Of a stretch of 64,000 nucleotides of DNA, positions 8,782 to 17,720 are shown in pieces. The stretch comes from Radiobacillus deserti. GTDB taxonomy: Bacteria > Bacillota > Bacilli > Bacillales > Amphibacillaceae. Numbering within the stretch: position 1 is the first letter of the stretch; every line of letters begins with the position of its first letter. The stretch is taken from NCBI RefSeq assembly GCF_007301515.1, contig NZ_CP041666.1, forward strand, positions 2,108,001 through 2,172,000. The letters run 5' to 3'. Below the pieces are notes generated by a model, which ran no database searches, was not told the DNA's origin, and saw nothing but the letters and a program-made list of their open reading frames with translations. The position numbers and the translations under genes were made by a program.

Positions 8782-9007
8782 TGGGACAATAGTGTAAAAC
8801 TATTAACAAAATCCGAACCTTTATTCGGGGTTCTTTCAAAAATTCGAATAATGGTTCGGATGTTTTCTCCTACTTATTTGATGGCTGTAAGTCCGACGTT
8901 GCTGGGAGACGCTGTTACACCGATAACATCAGCGATAGCGGAGTATTCTGCCTTAGCGTCGCATGTGCATTATTCGGTTCTAGAGCAGTAGTTTTCGTTA
9001 TGTCCCA
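8782..9007. repeat. structured element with terminal inverted repeats between relA and apt
   Basis: The 226-base segment is bounded by TGGGACA (8782-8788) and TGTCCCA (9001-9007). Inside, ATCCGAACC...TATTCG (8811-8827) pairs with CGAATAA..GGTTCGGAT (about 8838-8854) with one mismatch, and further pairs (GACGCT/AGCGTC, GTTA/TAAC) occur. No convincing gene lies in it. It resembles a MITE-like intergenic repeat or a structured RNA. I recall similar sequences in other Bacillaceae intergenic regions but cannot verify copies from here. On the minus strand the internal stem could also act as a terminator after apt. Confidence 0.5.
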
Positions 9008-9021
9008 GCTTCCTTCCATCC

Positions 9022-9540
9022 TTAATCTTCGTATTGCATCAATGTTAACACATCATATCCTTCTAATTTTTCACGTCCATTCAGATACGTAAGCTCAATT
9101 AGAAAAGCACATCCTACAACGATTCCACCCAGCTCTTCCACTAATTTTATCGTTGCTTCAATCGTTCCACCTGTTGCTAAAAGGTCATCTGTGATTAAAA
9201 CGCGTTGCCCTGGTTTGATGGCATCCTTATGAATCGTTAGTACATTTTCCCCATATTCTAAACCGTAATCTACTTTAATGACTTCACGAGGTAATTTCCC
9301 TTCTTTACGAACCGGTGCAAAACCAACTTCAAGCGCATAGGATACTGGGCACCCTACGATAAAACCTCTTGCTTCTGGTCCAACCACTAAATCGATATCT
9401 CTGTTTTTGGAGTAGGTTACGATTTCATCAACTGCAGATTTAAATGCGGCTCCATTATCCATTAAAGGTGTGATATCTTTAAAGCTTATCCCTGGTTTTG
9501 GCCAATCATCTACTAGTGCTATATATTGCTTATAATCCAT
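9022..9540 (-). CDS. apt: adenine phosphoribosyltransferase
   Basis: Purine salvage enzyme converting adenine and PRPP to AMP. The 172-residue protein carries the PRPP-binding loop VLITDDLLATGGT and the PEARGF motif typical of Apt. The start overlaps the 3' end of recJ by 11 bases, so the two are probably translationally coupled. It lies in the conserved recJ-apt-relA order, linking purine pools with the stringent response. Confidence 0.97.
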   Translation of the reverse strand: MDYKQYIALVDDWPKPGISFKDITPLMDNGAAFKSAVDEIVTYSKNRDIDLVVGPEARGFIVGCPVSYALEVGFAPVRKEGKLPREVIKVDYGLEYGENVLTIHKDAIKPGQRVLITDDLLATGGTIEATIKLVEELGGIVVGCAFLIELTYLNGREKLEGYDVLTLMQYED

Positions 9541-11872
9541 TTGTTACTTCCTCCTTAATCGGATCCATTGTATTAAATTGTGCTTTCAGCCATTCTCTTA
9601 ATTCAGTATATGAAGAATAATACAAGACCGACTCTATTTCTAATTTAGCTTCCATATCTTGATAAGATGGTGCTTCTGATAAATCTTTTTTAAGTGGACG
9701 TTCACTGGGAATGATACGGTTTTGATCTCGATTCATAAATTGTAATTCTAAGAATACTTGTATCATAAATTGTACCTTCTCCACTTTCCAACCTTTAAAG
9801 GATGCTAATTTAGGAACCTCACTATCTTTTAGTTCTTTACGCTTTAACAGGAAAGCATACAACCACTTAAACTCTTCTCTAGTTGGTAAAATCGAAATGC
9901 TACGATCACCGTCATTCCTATAACAGGCATAAATCGACTCTGGATTAAGCTTACCTAACACAGCTTGCAAATCTTCTATTCGATTAGGTAAATCTAGCAA
10001 CACAATATGTCGATACGTCTGTTGTTCTAACAAGCTAAGAGGTAATTCTGAGAACGTAAAATGATCAAAGCCTTCTGGAAGTTTGACCATATTCTGATTA
10101 TCCGTAAAAGATACCGCAAGTTTATTTTCCAAGTCACTCGTGAATTGTTTATACCAGAAGTTGGAACCTCGATAATCAAATAGTTGCCATTCGTTTACAG
10201 CAATGTCTTTCATCATAAGCTGTGGCTTCACATTACCATTCCACTCATTAATGCTTAGCTCCCCAACTGCTTCCAGCATGGATTGTGGAGAAATTCGCGG
10301 AAATAAAGCACCCATCCCGAAGCCGACTCCATCTAAAAGGTAGGAGTCCTGTTCAAATGTGACTTTTAGATGATTGCTTGTACTCCCAATTTGTTTCACT
10401 TCTCTAGGCTTTGTTTGAACATGAAACAATGGCTTCGGATTTCCCATACCGAAAGGCGCTAGCAAAGCGATTTCTTTTATAAATTCTATTTGAATCGATT
10501 CAATGGGCAAGCTAGCTTCTATACGCAGCACTTGCTTAAAATCCTCATCCGATAGTTGTTCTGCTGCCATCCGATTCAGTGCTTCTCGTAAGGGCGCAAC
10601 TTGCTCTACATCAAGTGTCATCCCAGCGGCTTGTGCATGTCCACCAAAATGGGTGAAGAGATCACGAACAGCCATACAGTTTTTAAACAAATCAAACGCA
10701 TCAACACTTCTTGCAGATCCTTTTGCCTTACCAGTGGTCGGATTTATCGATAACACAATGGCCGGTCGATCATACAAACGAACGAGTTTAGATGCTACGA
10801 TACCAAGCACTCCTTCATTCCAGCCTTCTTTCGCCACAATGATGACATGACTGTTAGCCTCTGGAGTTTCTTGTTCCACCATAGCTTGCGCTTCTTTTGC
10901 AATATCTGAAACGATTTTTTGTCGTTCTTCATTAAGCTCCTGAATGAATGCCGCAAGCTCTCTAGCTTCTTCTATATCATTTGTTAAAAGCAGGTCAACT
11001 GCCATAGCGGCATCCTGTAACCGCCCAACTGCGTTAATTCTCGGACCAATTAAGAAACCGATATCCTCTTCATTCACATCCCGTTCAATCTTACACAACT
11101 CTTTTAATGCTAGAAGCCCTGGACGTTTAGAATGACTAATCGCTTGTAATCCGTAATACGCAAGTACCCGATTCTCATCTACTAAGGGAACCAAATCGGC
11201 AATCGTTCCAATGACGACAAGGTCAAGTAACTGTTTAGGAAAATATCCGAGTAAATGCTCGGCAAATTTAAATGCAACTCCTACCCCAGCTAATTCATGG
11301 AAAGGATAGTTATCGGAGCATTTTGGGTGTACAATCGCAAAAGCATCTGGAAGCGTTTCTTGTACCTCGTGATGATCTGTAATAATTAAATCTATTCCTA
11401 AGTTTTTCGCTACTTCCGCTTCATAGACAGCTGCAATCCCCGTATCCACTGTAATGATAAGCGTATAGCCCTCATCTTTTGCCTTTACAAAAGCTGCTTC
11501 ATTCGGTCCATAGCCTTCTGTGAAACGATTAGGAATATAAAAATCACATGTTGCCCCTAATTCTTTTAGTGCTTCTATCATGACCGAAGTAGAACTTACT
11601 CCGTCTGCATCGTAATCACCAAATACTAATATCTTTTCCCCACTATGAATTGCCTGTTTAACCCGTTTGACAGCAATGTCAATATCATGTAAGAGTCCTG
11701 GATTGTGCAAGTGAGTTAATTGTGGATGTAAAAACGCCTCTGCTTCCTCTTCTGTATTTACGCCTCTTTGACTAAGTAATTGCTCTGTCCAAGGAGAAAT
11801 ATTGAGGTTATGCTCAAATCCTACCTGATGCTCATTATATGTAAATTTCCAGTTTGCTTGGCTTTGTAACAT
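9530..11872 (-). CDS. recJ: single-stranded-DNA-specific exonuclease RecJ
   Basis: 5'-3' single-strand exonuclease used in recombination and repair. The 780-residue protein shows the DHH-family motifs (FGDYDADGVSS, TVDTG, ITDHHE) in the N-terminal half and a DHHA1 domain with FGGHAQAAGM. A long C-terminal extension (about 560-780) is typical of Firmicutes RecJ. ATG follows an AGGGGTG ribosome binding site. It overlaps apt downstream. Confidence 0.96.
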   Translation of the reverse strand: MLQSQANWKFTYNEHQVGFEHNLNISPWTEQLLSQRGVNTEEEAEAFLHPQLTHLHNPGLLHDIDIAVKRVKQAIHSGEKILVFGDYDADGVSSTSVMIEALKELGATCDFYIPNRFTEGYGPNEAAFVKAKDEGYTLIITVDTGIAAVYEAEVAKNLGIDLIITDHHEVQETLPDAFAIVHPKCSDNYPFHELAGVGVAFKFAEHLLGYFPKQLLDLVVIGTIADLVPLVDENRVLAYYGLQAISHSKRPGLLALKELCKIERDVNEEDIGFLIGPRINAVGRLQDAAMAVDLLLTNDIEEARELAAFIQELNEERQKIVSDIAKEAQAMVEQETPEANSHVIIVAKEGWNEGVLGIVASKLVRLYDRPAIVLSINPTTGKAKGSARSVDAFDLFKNCMAVRDLFTHFGGHAQAAGMTLDVEQVAPLREALNRMAAEQLSDEDFKQVLRIEASLPIESIQIEFIKEIALLAPFGMGNPKPLFHVQTKPREVKQIGSTSNHLKVTFEQDSYLLDGVGFGMGALFPRISPQSMLEAVGELSINEWNGNVKPQLMMKDIAVNEWQLFDYRGSNFWYKQFTSDLENKLAVSFTDNQNMVKLPEGFDHFTFSELPLSLLEQQTYRHIVLLDLPNRIEDLQAVLGKLNPESIYACYRNDGDRSISILPTREEFKWLYAFLLKRKELKDSEVPKLASFKGWKVEKVQFMIQVFLELQFMNRDQNRIIPSERPLKKDLSEAPSYQDMEAKLEIESVLYYSSYTELREWLKAQFNTMDPIKEEVTNGL

Positions 11873-11879
11873 ACATTCA

Positions 11880-11922
11880 CCCCTGACTCACTTATTATAC
11901 AAGAGTGAATCAGGGGGAGCAA
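11880..11922 (-). promoter_or_regulatory. recJ promoter embedded in an inverted repeat
   Basis: On the minus strand TTGCTC (11922-11917) and a perfect TATAAT (11899-11894) are spaced 17 bases. The -10 lies in the loop of an inverted repeat (CCCCTGATTCACT / AGTGAGTCAGGGG) whose 3' arm also includes the recJ ribosome binding site. It could be an operator, or a hairpin limiting recJ translation. Confidence 0.55.
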
Positions 11923-11937
11923 ACAGATTCTTCGTCA

Positions 11938-12258
11938 TTATTCATCCAATTTTTTCTCATCTTCAGCTTCAGCAGGATCTTCCTCAAGGGAAATCTCTCC
12001 AGGAGTTAGGTCCGCTAATCTACTATTTTCTTTCTTTAACTGCTTAATTTCTCTTTGTAAACGTAGTATTCGCACAAATCCAACAGAAGCAGTAATTATT
12101 CCACCCATTAGGACAGAAAATAGGATGACTAAAATAAGTGGAGCGTTTCCGGTTCCAAATAGATAATCCACTTCCACTGGCTCTACGTTAATGACCGCGA
12201 ATATTGCAACAAGTAGTGCGAATAGGAGTGCTGTAATGATATAGCTTTGTCCTTTCAT
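11938..12258 (-). CDS. LapA-family small membrane protein (YrvD type)
   Basis: A 106-residue protein with two transmembrane helices (about 4-24 and 40-62), then a coiled coil (LQREIKQLKKENSRLADL) and an acidic tail. This is the DUF1049/LapA architecture and the position of B. subtilis yrvD between recJ and secDF. The precise function is unknown. I start at the ATG preceded by GGGAGGTC rather than at the in-frame ATG nine codons upstream. Confidence 0.85.
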   Translation of the reverse strand: MKGQSYIITALLFALLVAIFAVINVEPVEVDYLFGTGNAPLILVILFSVLMGGIITASVGFVRILRLQREIKQLKKENSRLADLTPGEISLEEDPAEAEDEKKLDE

Positions 12259-12401
12259 GACATGACCTCCCTTGTCGTCCCTCATTATAAAGTTTTTGCT
12301 AATCCCTGTCGAATTCTTCTTTTATCTGTTCCCCAAAATAGTGGTATTCAATCAAACAGACAACGTACTAATGCTCATTGTTTAACACTGTTAAAAAAAA
12401 C

Positions 12402-12426
12402 ACCCCGTCACTCTTCATGACGGGGT
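12402..12426 (-). terminator. terminator of secDF
   Basis: A 9-bp GC-rich stem (ACCCCGTCA / TGACGGGGT) is followed by eight T on the minus strand, just after the secDF stop codon. Confidence 0.9.
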
Positions 12427-12433
12427 ATCTTGC

Positions 12434-14692
12434 TTATACTTGTGGACCACCAGTTTGTTTTTTCTCAGTATATACAATAGGTTTTTCTTTAATATTTCTA
12501 CCTCTCATTACAAGCCACAGTTGAGCTGCAATGAATACAGAGGAATATGTACCGGCAATCAGTCCAACTACTAGTGCGAACGAGAAGTTTGTAATCGATG
12601 AAGCACCGAATATCAATAGCATTACAGCTGCAAACACAACCGTTAAAACGGTATTAATGCTTCGTCCCATCGTTTGAAGTAAGCTTTTATTTACTATTTC
12701 AGCTAGCTCTTTAAACGATTTTACACGCTTCTTATTTTTGACGTTTTCACGAATACGATCAAACGTAACGATGGTGTCGTTTATCGAATAACCGACTATC
12801 GTTAGGATCGCTGCAATAATCGTAATATCAAATTCTAATCTCGTGATACTAAACATCGCGAGAATAAAGAAGGAATCATGCAAGAGTGCAATGATTGCTG
12901 CCAACGCATAATAGAACTCAAATCGAATTGTTACATAGATAATGATCCCTATGGAAGCATAAAGAACAGCTAAAGCTGCATTTTTTGCGAGCTCTTTCCC
13001 AACAACTGGAGAAACCGTACTAATATTAGGTTCATTTCCATATTTTTCTTCAAACATCGCTTTAATATCTGCCACCTGGTCTTGAGTTAATACTTTATCA
13101 AACCGTGCAACCGCAATTTCGTTGTTTTCCCCAGCCAACACTACTTTTTCTGCATCGACTCCGATGGAGGATAATTCCGATTCTACATCCTCTATCTCGA
13201 CTGTATTCTCCGATAATATCTCTACACGGGAACCGGCTGTAAAATCAATTCCAAGATTTAATCGCATTGTTGCCAAGAAAATAATACCAGCAAGGATAAG
13301 TACGCCGGATAAAAGAAAGAACTTTTTACGGTGATGAACAAGATCTAGCTTTTTACCAAATATCCTCGCTTCTACTTCTGATTTATCCGCTTTATCCTTA
13401 ATGTCTTTTTCCTTAACTCCAAACCAACCTGGCTTTTTGTTTAAGAATTTACTGTTGACCCAAAGGCCTAGGAATAGTCTAGATCCAAACACAGCGGTTA
13501 TGAAGCTGACTAAAATACTGATAATTAGTAATGTAGCAAACCCTTTTACAGAGCTTGTACCAAAAATAAATAACACAATTGCTGCAATAATTGTTGTAAT
13601 ATTTGCATCTAAAATAGTAGACAGGGAGTTTTTGTTTCCAGCTTTAAAGGCAGCTACGACTGATTTTCCAGCCTTTAACTCTTCCTTAATTCGCTCATAG
13701 GTGATGATATTAGCATCTACAGCCATCCCAACACCTAAAATAATCGCGGCTATACCTGGTAATGTAAGAACACCATTCATCCATTCGAACACGGCTAATA
13801 TAAGGTAGATATAAATAGACAGCGTGATCGTTGCTACGATTCCTGGTAATCGATAATAGACGATCATGAATAAGAAGATAAGTGCTACACCTAATATTCC
13901 CGCAAAAATCGTCTTATCCATCGCTTGCATTCCGAACTGTGCACCAACGGATGTGGAATACTTTTCAATCAGCTTCGTAGGTAAAGAGCCTGCATTTAAT
14001 ATATCTGCTAAGCGTTTTGCAGACTCAACTGTGAAATCACCATTTATTTGTACGTTTTTCGTATTTAATACTTGCGTAACAGACGGAGCTGAAATATATT
14101 TAGGCTCAGCCTTTTGAGATTCCGCTTCAAAGGAGTCTCCTTTCTCATAGTCCATCCAAATAACGAGACGGTTATTTGGTGGTGTTTTTTGAGAAATCTT
14201 TCTAGTCACTTCAGCAAACTTAGAAGCATCTTTTAATTCTAATGTTACAATCGGTTGCTTCGTATTTGGATCGAAGTCTTGCTGAGCACTTCCTTCCACA
14301 ATATCGGAACCATCCATATATTCTTTATCATCGACTCCTCTGAAGGAAAGAGTCGCGGTTGTTGCTAGTAGTTCCCTTGCTTCGGATTGATCGTCAACCC
14401 CTGCGAGTTGTACACGAATACGATCTGGTTCTTCAATGTTAAAGCTTGGCTCATTAACACCTAAAACGTCTACTCTCTCTCGCAACGCCTGAGTAGTAGC
14501 CTCTAACATTTCCATCGTTACTTTTTCTTGATCACCTTCAAGTGGTTTAACCTGATACAGAATTTCAAATCCACCTTGTAAATCAAGACCTAGTTTAATA
14601 TCCTTCGTAATTCCGGTAATTGTTGCTCCAATTGTTCCAGCAAATAATAAAACAACTAGAAAAAAGGCAACAATTCTCCCTCTTTTAACCAT
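12434..14692 (-). CDS. secDF: protein translocase subunits SecD and SecF, fused
   Basis: Membrane RND-type partner of the SecYEG translocon that uses the proton gradient to complete export. The product of about 752 residues is a single-chain SecDF as in B. subtilis: SecD half (LGLDLQGGFEILY near residue 33, six membrane helices at about 265-440) and SecF half (NLGIDFTAGSRVEI, helices at about 600-735). I chose MVKRGR at 14692, matching the B. subtilis start; AAAGGAGG lies 11 bases upstream. A longer in-frame form starts at 14740. It has its own promoter and terminator. Confidence 0.96.
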   Translation of the reverse strand: MVKRGRIVAFFLVVLLFAGTIGATITGITKDIKLGLDLQGGFEILYQVKPLEGDQEKVTMEMLEATTQALRERVDVLGVNEPSFNIEEPDRIRVQLAGVDDQSEARELLATTATLSFRGVDDKEYMDGSDIVEGSAQQDFDPNTKQPIVTLELKDASKFAEVTRKISQKTPPNNRLVIWMDYEKGDSFEAESQKAEPKYISAPSVTQVLNTKNVQINGDFTVESAKRLADILNAGSLPTKLIEKYSTSVGAQFGMQAMDKTIFAGILGVALIFLFMIVYYRLPGIVATITLSIYIYLILAVFEWMNGVLTLPGIAAIILGVGMAVDANIITYERIKEELKAGKSVVAAFKAGNKNSLSTILDANITTIIAAIVLFIFGTSSVKGFATLLIISILVSFITAVFGSRLFLGLWVNSKFLNKKPGWFGVKEKDIKDKADKSEVEARIFGKKLDLVHHRKKFFLLSGVLILAGIIFLATMRLNLGIDFTAGSRVEILSENTVEIEDVESELSSIGVDAEKVVLAGENNEIAVARFDKVLTQDQVADIKAMFEEKYGNEPNISTVSPVVGKELAKNAALAVLYASIGIIIYVTIRFEFYYALAAIIALLHDSFFILAMFSITRLEFDITIIAAILTIVGYSINDTIVTFDRIRENVKNKKRVKSFKELAEIVNKSLLQTMGRSINTVLTVVFAAVMLLIFGASSITNFSFALVVGLIAGTYSSVFIAAQLWLVMRGRNIKEKPIVYTEKKQTGGPQV

Positions 14693-14824
14693 GCTGTTAT
14701 GTGCCTCCTTTACTCCATCCACCCAATACGATATGTACAAGCAAAAGTGTTCTGCTTAGAGCATAGGGTTTCACGTAGTTGGAGCAATTTCTTTTCTACA
14801 ATCATTTTTTGAAAACATAAACGT

Positions 14825-14854
14825 ATTATAGGAGTAATGGGAATATACTGTCAA
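14825..14854 (-). promoter_or_regulatory. sigma-A promoter of secDF
   Basis: On the minus strand perfect TTGACA (14854-14849) and TATAAT (14830-14825) boxes are spaced 18 bases. The -35 lies immediately after the comN stop codon. Confidence 0.85.
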
Positions 14855-14865
14855 TCGCCTTCCTT

Positions 14866-15159
14866 CTATTGAGTTGGTCGGGTTAAAGCAGCAATGGATT
14901 CCAAAAGGCCTTCATCCTCCTGATAGGCTTCCACTGTAAGGTAGCTCATATATACGGCAGAGCTTAAATGCAGAATATCTCCAACCACTTCATGCAACCT
15001 CTTTTCTGGGTTACCCTTCCAAACTTTTTTGGACAAGCATTTCCAAACATCCTCTCGTGAAGCACGAGAATACCCCATAAGATGAAACTCATTCACTTTA
15101 CTATCTAATACTGGTAAAAGACTCGATTTCCACTCGTCAATTGTTTTTATTGTACTCAT
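14866..15159 (-). CDS. comN: post-transcriptional competence regulator ComN
   Basis: A 97-residue protein of the Post_transcr family, corresponding to B. subtilis ComN (YrzD), which promotes accumulation of comE mRNA and binds DivIVA. Position (between secDF and spoVB) and the segment LMGYSRASREDVWKCLSKKV support the call. The start is the ATG after AAGGAGAGAG; the frame is open upstream, but that part lacks a ribosome binding site. comC elsewhere in the window also fits a DNA-uptake ability. Confidence 0.85.
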   Translation of the reverse strand: MSTIKTIDEWKSSLLPVLDSKVNEFHLMGYSRASREDVWKCLSKKVWKGNPEKRLHEVVGDILHLSSAVYMSYLTVEAYQEDEGLLESIAALTRPTQ

Positions 15160-15396
15160 ATTTTCTCTCTCCTTGGTTGAAGACTTGGCGAATTCAAGAC
15201 TAAAGAGTCCTAGGCTGAGCCTTAAGCTGCCTCTTAATCTATGTTCTTCATCCTGTTTTCTAAGTCGAATGGAATTCCGTCGTAACACGATTTCCTTTCT
15301 CCTCGGTAAAAAATGCTTGTCATGCTTGGCCTACTTATTCGCATATACATTCATTGTATACGAAATCCAAAACTTTGAGAAGGCAGGTCGTTCATT

Positions 15397-16950
15397 ATGA
15401 CCAAGCAAACTTTTTTGCAAGGAACCCTTATCCTTATTTTAGCAGGGATGATTACCCGATTCTTAGGCTTTATAAATAGAATCATTGTAGCCCGCTTAAT
15501 GGGCGAGGAAGGTATCGGCTTATACATGATGGCACTACCTACCCTCTTTTTAGTTTATACCATTTCTCAAATCGGGCTGCCTATAGCAATATCAAAGCGT
15601 GTTGCAGAGGCTGAGGCGAAAGGTGATTTAGTAAAAGTAAAAAAAATTCTCGTCACTTCTCTAGTCGTAACAGGGACGCTAAGTATTATATTTTTCGTGG
15701 GGCTCATCTTTTTTGCTCCAATCGTTGCTCACCATTTCTTAACGGACGAGCGTACCTTGTATCCACTATTAGCCATAAGTCCAATGGTACCGATTAGTGC
15801 TATCTCTGGTGTGCTCCGTGGGTATTTCCAAGGTAGACAAAACATGATTCCACAAAGCTATGCACAAGTTATTGAACAAATTATAAGAATTTCATGTGTG
15901 GCCTTACTTGTGAAATTATTCTTACCTTATGGAGTTGAATTCGCTGCTGCCGGGGCAATGGTTTCAGTTATTATTGGTGAATTTATTGCCTTACTATTTA
16001 TGATGAGAATGTTCAAACTAAAAAAACGGATCAAAATTCGAAGTAAATTTATGACCTACTTAAAATCAGGAAAGGAAACTCTGAAAGAATTGCTGTCTAT
16101 CGCATTACCTAGTACAGGCAGTCGATTAGTTGGTTCTTTTTCGAATTTCATGGAACCTATCGTCGTATCTCAAAGTCTTGCTATTGCTGGCGTACAAACC
16201 GCTATTGCAACACAGCAATATGGACTGTTAACGGGATATGCGATTCCATTGCTGTATCTGCCAACGTTCATTACTCATTCCCTAGCCGTAGCCTTAGTAC
16301 CTAATATTAGTGAGGCAGAAGCACACCAAAACATAAAACTTATTCATTATCGAATCCATCAAGCTATCCGGATTTCTTTTTCGTCCGGGGCCTTATCTAC
16401 CATTATCTTAATATTGTTTTCGGTTCCGATCCTACATTTTATGTATGGAAACAGTGATGCCAGCCGTATGCTCGTATTAATGGCACCGTTTTTCATCTTA
16501 CTCTATGTATCCTATCCGTTGAATGCCACCTTACAAGCATTGGATCATGCGAAGGCAGCCATGTGGAATAACATTATTGGGAGCTTTGTGAAATTTGCGG
16601 TTATGGTAGTATTAGCAACAAATCCAGACTTCGGAATTATGGGAGTAGCCATTTCACTCGTAGTTGGGGTCGTGTTAGTTTCTCTACTCCATTTGTTCAC
16701 ACTTATAAAAGTGATTTCATATAAATTTCCTCTACTAGATATTGTAAAAATGGTCACCTTGTTAGGTTTAACATTCTGGGCTGGAACTCTTTTGACAAAC
16801 ATGTTCCCAGGTTATGAAACAAACTTACTTACCTTTATATTTGTTTTAGTAGTTTTGAGCGGGATTTATATTGTATTCTTGTTTTTGCTTCGTTTTATAA
16901 CAAAGGACGAACTAGTCCAGATCCCTTTTCTTAATCGTTTTGTATCCTAA
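15397..16950 (+). CDS. spoVB: stage V sporulation protein B, polysaccharide flippase family
   Basis: A 517-residue integral membrane protein with about 14 predicted helices, of the MATE/MviN-like polysaccharide exporter superfamily. The N-terminus (LQGTLILILAGMITRFLGF) is characteristic of SpoVB. In B. subtilis it is needed for spore cortex synthesis and is thought to flip lipid-linked precursors in the mother cell. It sits opposite comN, as in B. subtilis, and is followed by a hairpin. No clear sigma-A promoter was seen upstream, consistent with sporulation control. Confidence 0.93.
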   Translation: MTKQTFLQGTLILILAGMITRFLGFINRIIVARLMGEEGIGLYMMALPTLFLVYTISQIGLPIAISKRVAEAEAKGDLVKVKKILVTSLVVTGTLSIIFFVGLIFFAPIVAHHFLTDERTLYPLLAISPMVPISAISGVLRGYFQGRQNMIPQSYAQVIEQIIRISCVALLVKLFLPYGVEFAAAGAMVSVIIGEFIALLFMMRMFKLKKRIKIRSKFMTYLKSGKETLKELLSIALPSTGSRLVGSFSNFMEPIVVSQSLAIAGVQTAIATQQYGLLTGYAIPLLYLPTFITHSLAVALVPNISEAEAHQNIKLIHYRIHQAIRISFSSGALSTIILILFSVPILHFMYGNSDASRMLVLMAPFFILLYVSYPLNATLQALDHAKAAMWNNIIGSFVKFAVMVVLATNPDFGIMGVAISLVVGVVLVSLLHLFTLIKVISYKFPLLDIVKMVTLLGLTFWAGTLLTNMFPGYETNLLTFIFVLVVLSGIYIVFLFLLRFITKDELVQIPFLNRFVS

Positions 16951-16952
16951 TT

Positions 16953-16982
16953 ATAGGTGCTTGGCTAAGCCAAGCGCCTATA
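16953..16982 (+). terminator. hairpin downstream of spoVB
   Basis: A near-perfect 13-bp stem (ATAGGTGCTTGGC / GCCAAGCGCCTAT, one G-T pair) with a three-base loop follows the stop codon within a few bases. The T run is weak, so termination may be partial. Confidence 0.6.
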
Positions 16983-17019
16983 ACTTTCACACCTTGTTAG
17001 CTGTCGTGCGGTTGCTGGC

Positions 17020-17090
17020 GCACCGAAAGGCTCGCCTATCGGTGTTCCAAAACAGAACGGAAACAATCTTCCATTCTTCCTATTCTGTTT
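17020..17090 (+). other. two short hairpins upstream of a tiny ORF
   Basis: CACCGA..GGC/GCC..TCGGTG (17021-17044) and AAACAGAA/TTCTGTTT (17050-17057 with 17083-17090) can form two consecutive hairpins 45 bases before a small ORF. They could be a structured leader or part of a small RNA. No known riboswitch consensus was recognised. Confidence 0.25.
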
Positions 17091-17135
17091 CGGTCAAATG
17101 GATTGCATGTCGTGAAAAGAAAGAAGGAATGTATC

Positions 17136-17270
17136 ATGGCTATCTATCATTTTTCTGTATATTATAATACAAATAACCTACATGTTTATTTTAATGGAAG
17201 TGTAGCAGGAGACGTTTCAACATATGCTAGTGGCGGATGCTCTAGCTGGTTAAATTATAGTACCGAGTGA
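17136..17270 (+). CDS. 44-residue orphan peptide, unknown
   Basis: The ORF begins MAIYHFSV and is rich in Asn, Tyr, Ser, Gly and Val, with a single Cys. An AGAAGGA ribosome binding site lies about seven bases before the ATG, and a strong terminator follows within 15 bases, so it has the form of a complete small transcription unit. The first eight residues resemble the start of MobA/TraA relaxases, but nothing else does, so I do not call it a relaxase remnant. Confidence 0.35.
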   Translation: MAIYHFSVYYNTNNLHVYFNGSVAGDVSTYASGGCSSWLNYSTE

Positions 17271-17283
17271 TATAAAAAAAGTC

Positions 17284-17318
17284 AGGAGGTTACCATCCAT
17301 CAAGGTAACCTCCTTCTT
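17284..17318 (+). terminator. strong terminator after the 44-residue ORF
   Basis: A perfect 11-bp stem (AGGAGGTTACC / GGTAACCTCCT) with a nine-base loop is followed by TCTTTACAT. It is too far from spoVB to be its primary terminator. Confidence 0.7.
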
Positions 17319-17402
17319 TACATGAACTAAGTCAGTACTAAATAATTAAAAGTAATGAGAATAACTATGGAATAAATTCACTTTCAAAGAAGGGGGGGTT
17401 CA

Positions 17403-17513
17403 ATGACAACTTGGACTACATGGCTTGTTCAAATGGGGAAACCTGTTGCAATCGCCTATCAATCGCATCAAAAGTCGGTTCAGTTTTCAGGAATTTTTCA
17501 GCACTTTGTATAA
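17403..17513 (+). CDS. 36-residue ORF, possible gene remnant
   Basis: The ORF starts MTTWTTWLVQMGKPVAIAYQ, four bases after a purine-rich AAGGGGGGG that would be a very strong ribosome binding site. No family is recognised. The rest of the gap up to the DUF421 gene (about 17514-17720) shows no further ORF or structure that I can support. It may be the 5' end of a decayed gene. Confidence 0.25.
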   Translation: MTTWTTWLVQMGKPVAIAYQSHQKSVQFSGIFQHFV

Positions 17514-17720
17514 TTTTTTGGAACTGGAAGAAGCTTTCTAGTTAACATTTTATAGTGGGCGTTAATAAATCAGACTAGAACGATAATAAGTTCACTGAAA
17601 CGATAGAAAACCACTAATCCTGTTAATATTTTTCCAGGTAACGTTTATCATTTTTCCATCATTTGTTAGCGTCCACAAAAGAAAGACACCAACCCCTTTT
17701 ATCGTTGATTTCTTCATTAT

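Noticed and set aside
8707..8991. 94-codon plus-strand ORF between relA and apt
   Set aside because: It runs through the inverted-repeat element, has no ribosome binding site and no recognisable family, and its hairpin-rich sequence explains the open frame.
17000..17100. Riboswitch upstream of the 44-residue ORF
   Set aside because: I compared by eye with the cyclic di-GMP, fluoride, preQ1 and THF riboswitch patterns I know and found no match; only two simple hairpins remain.
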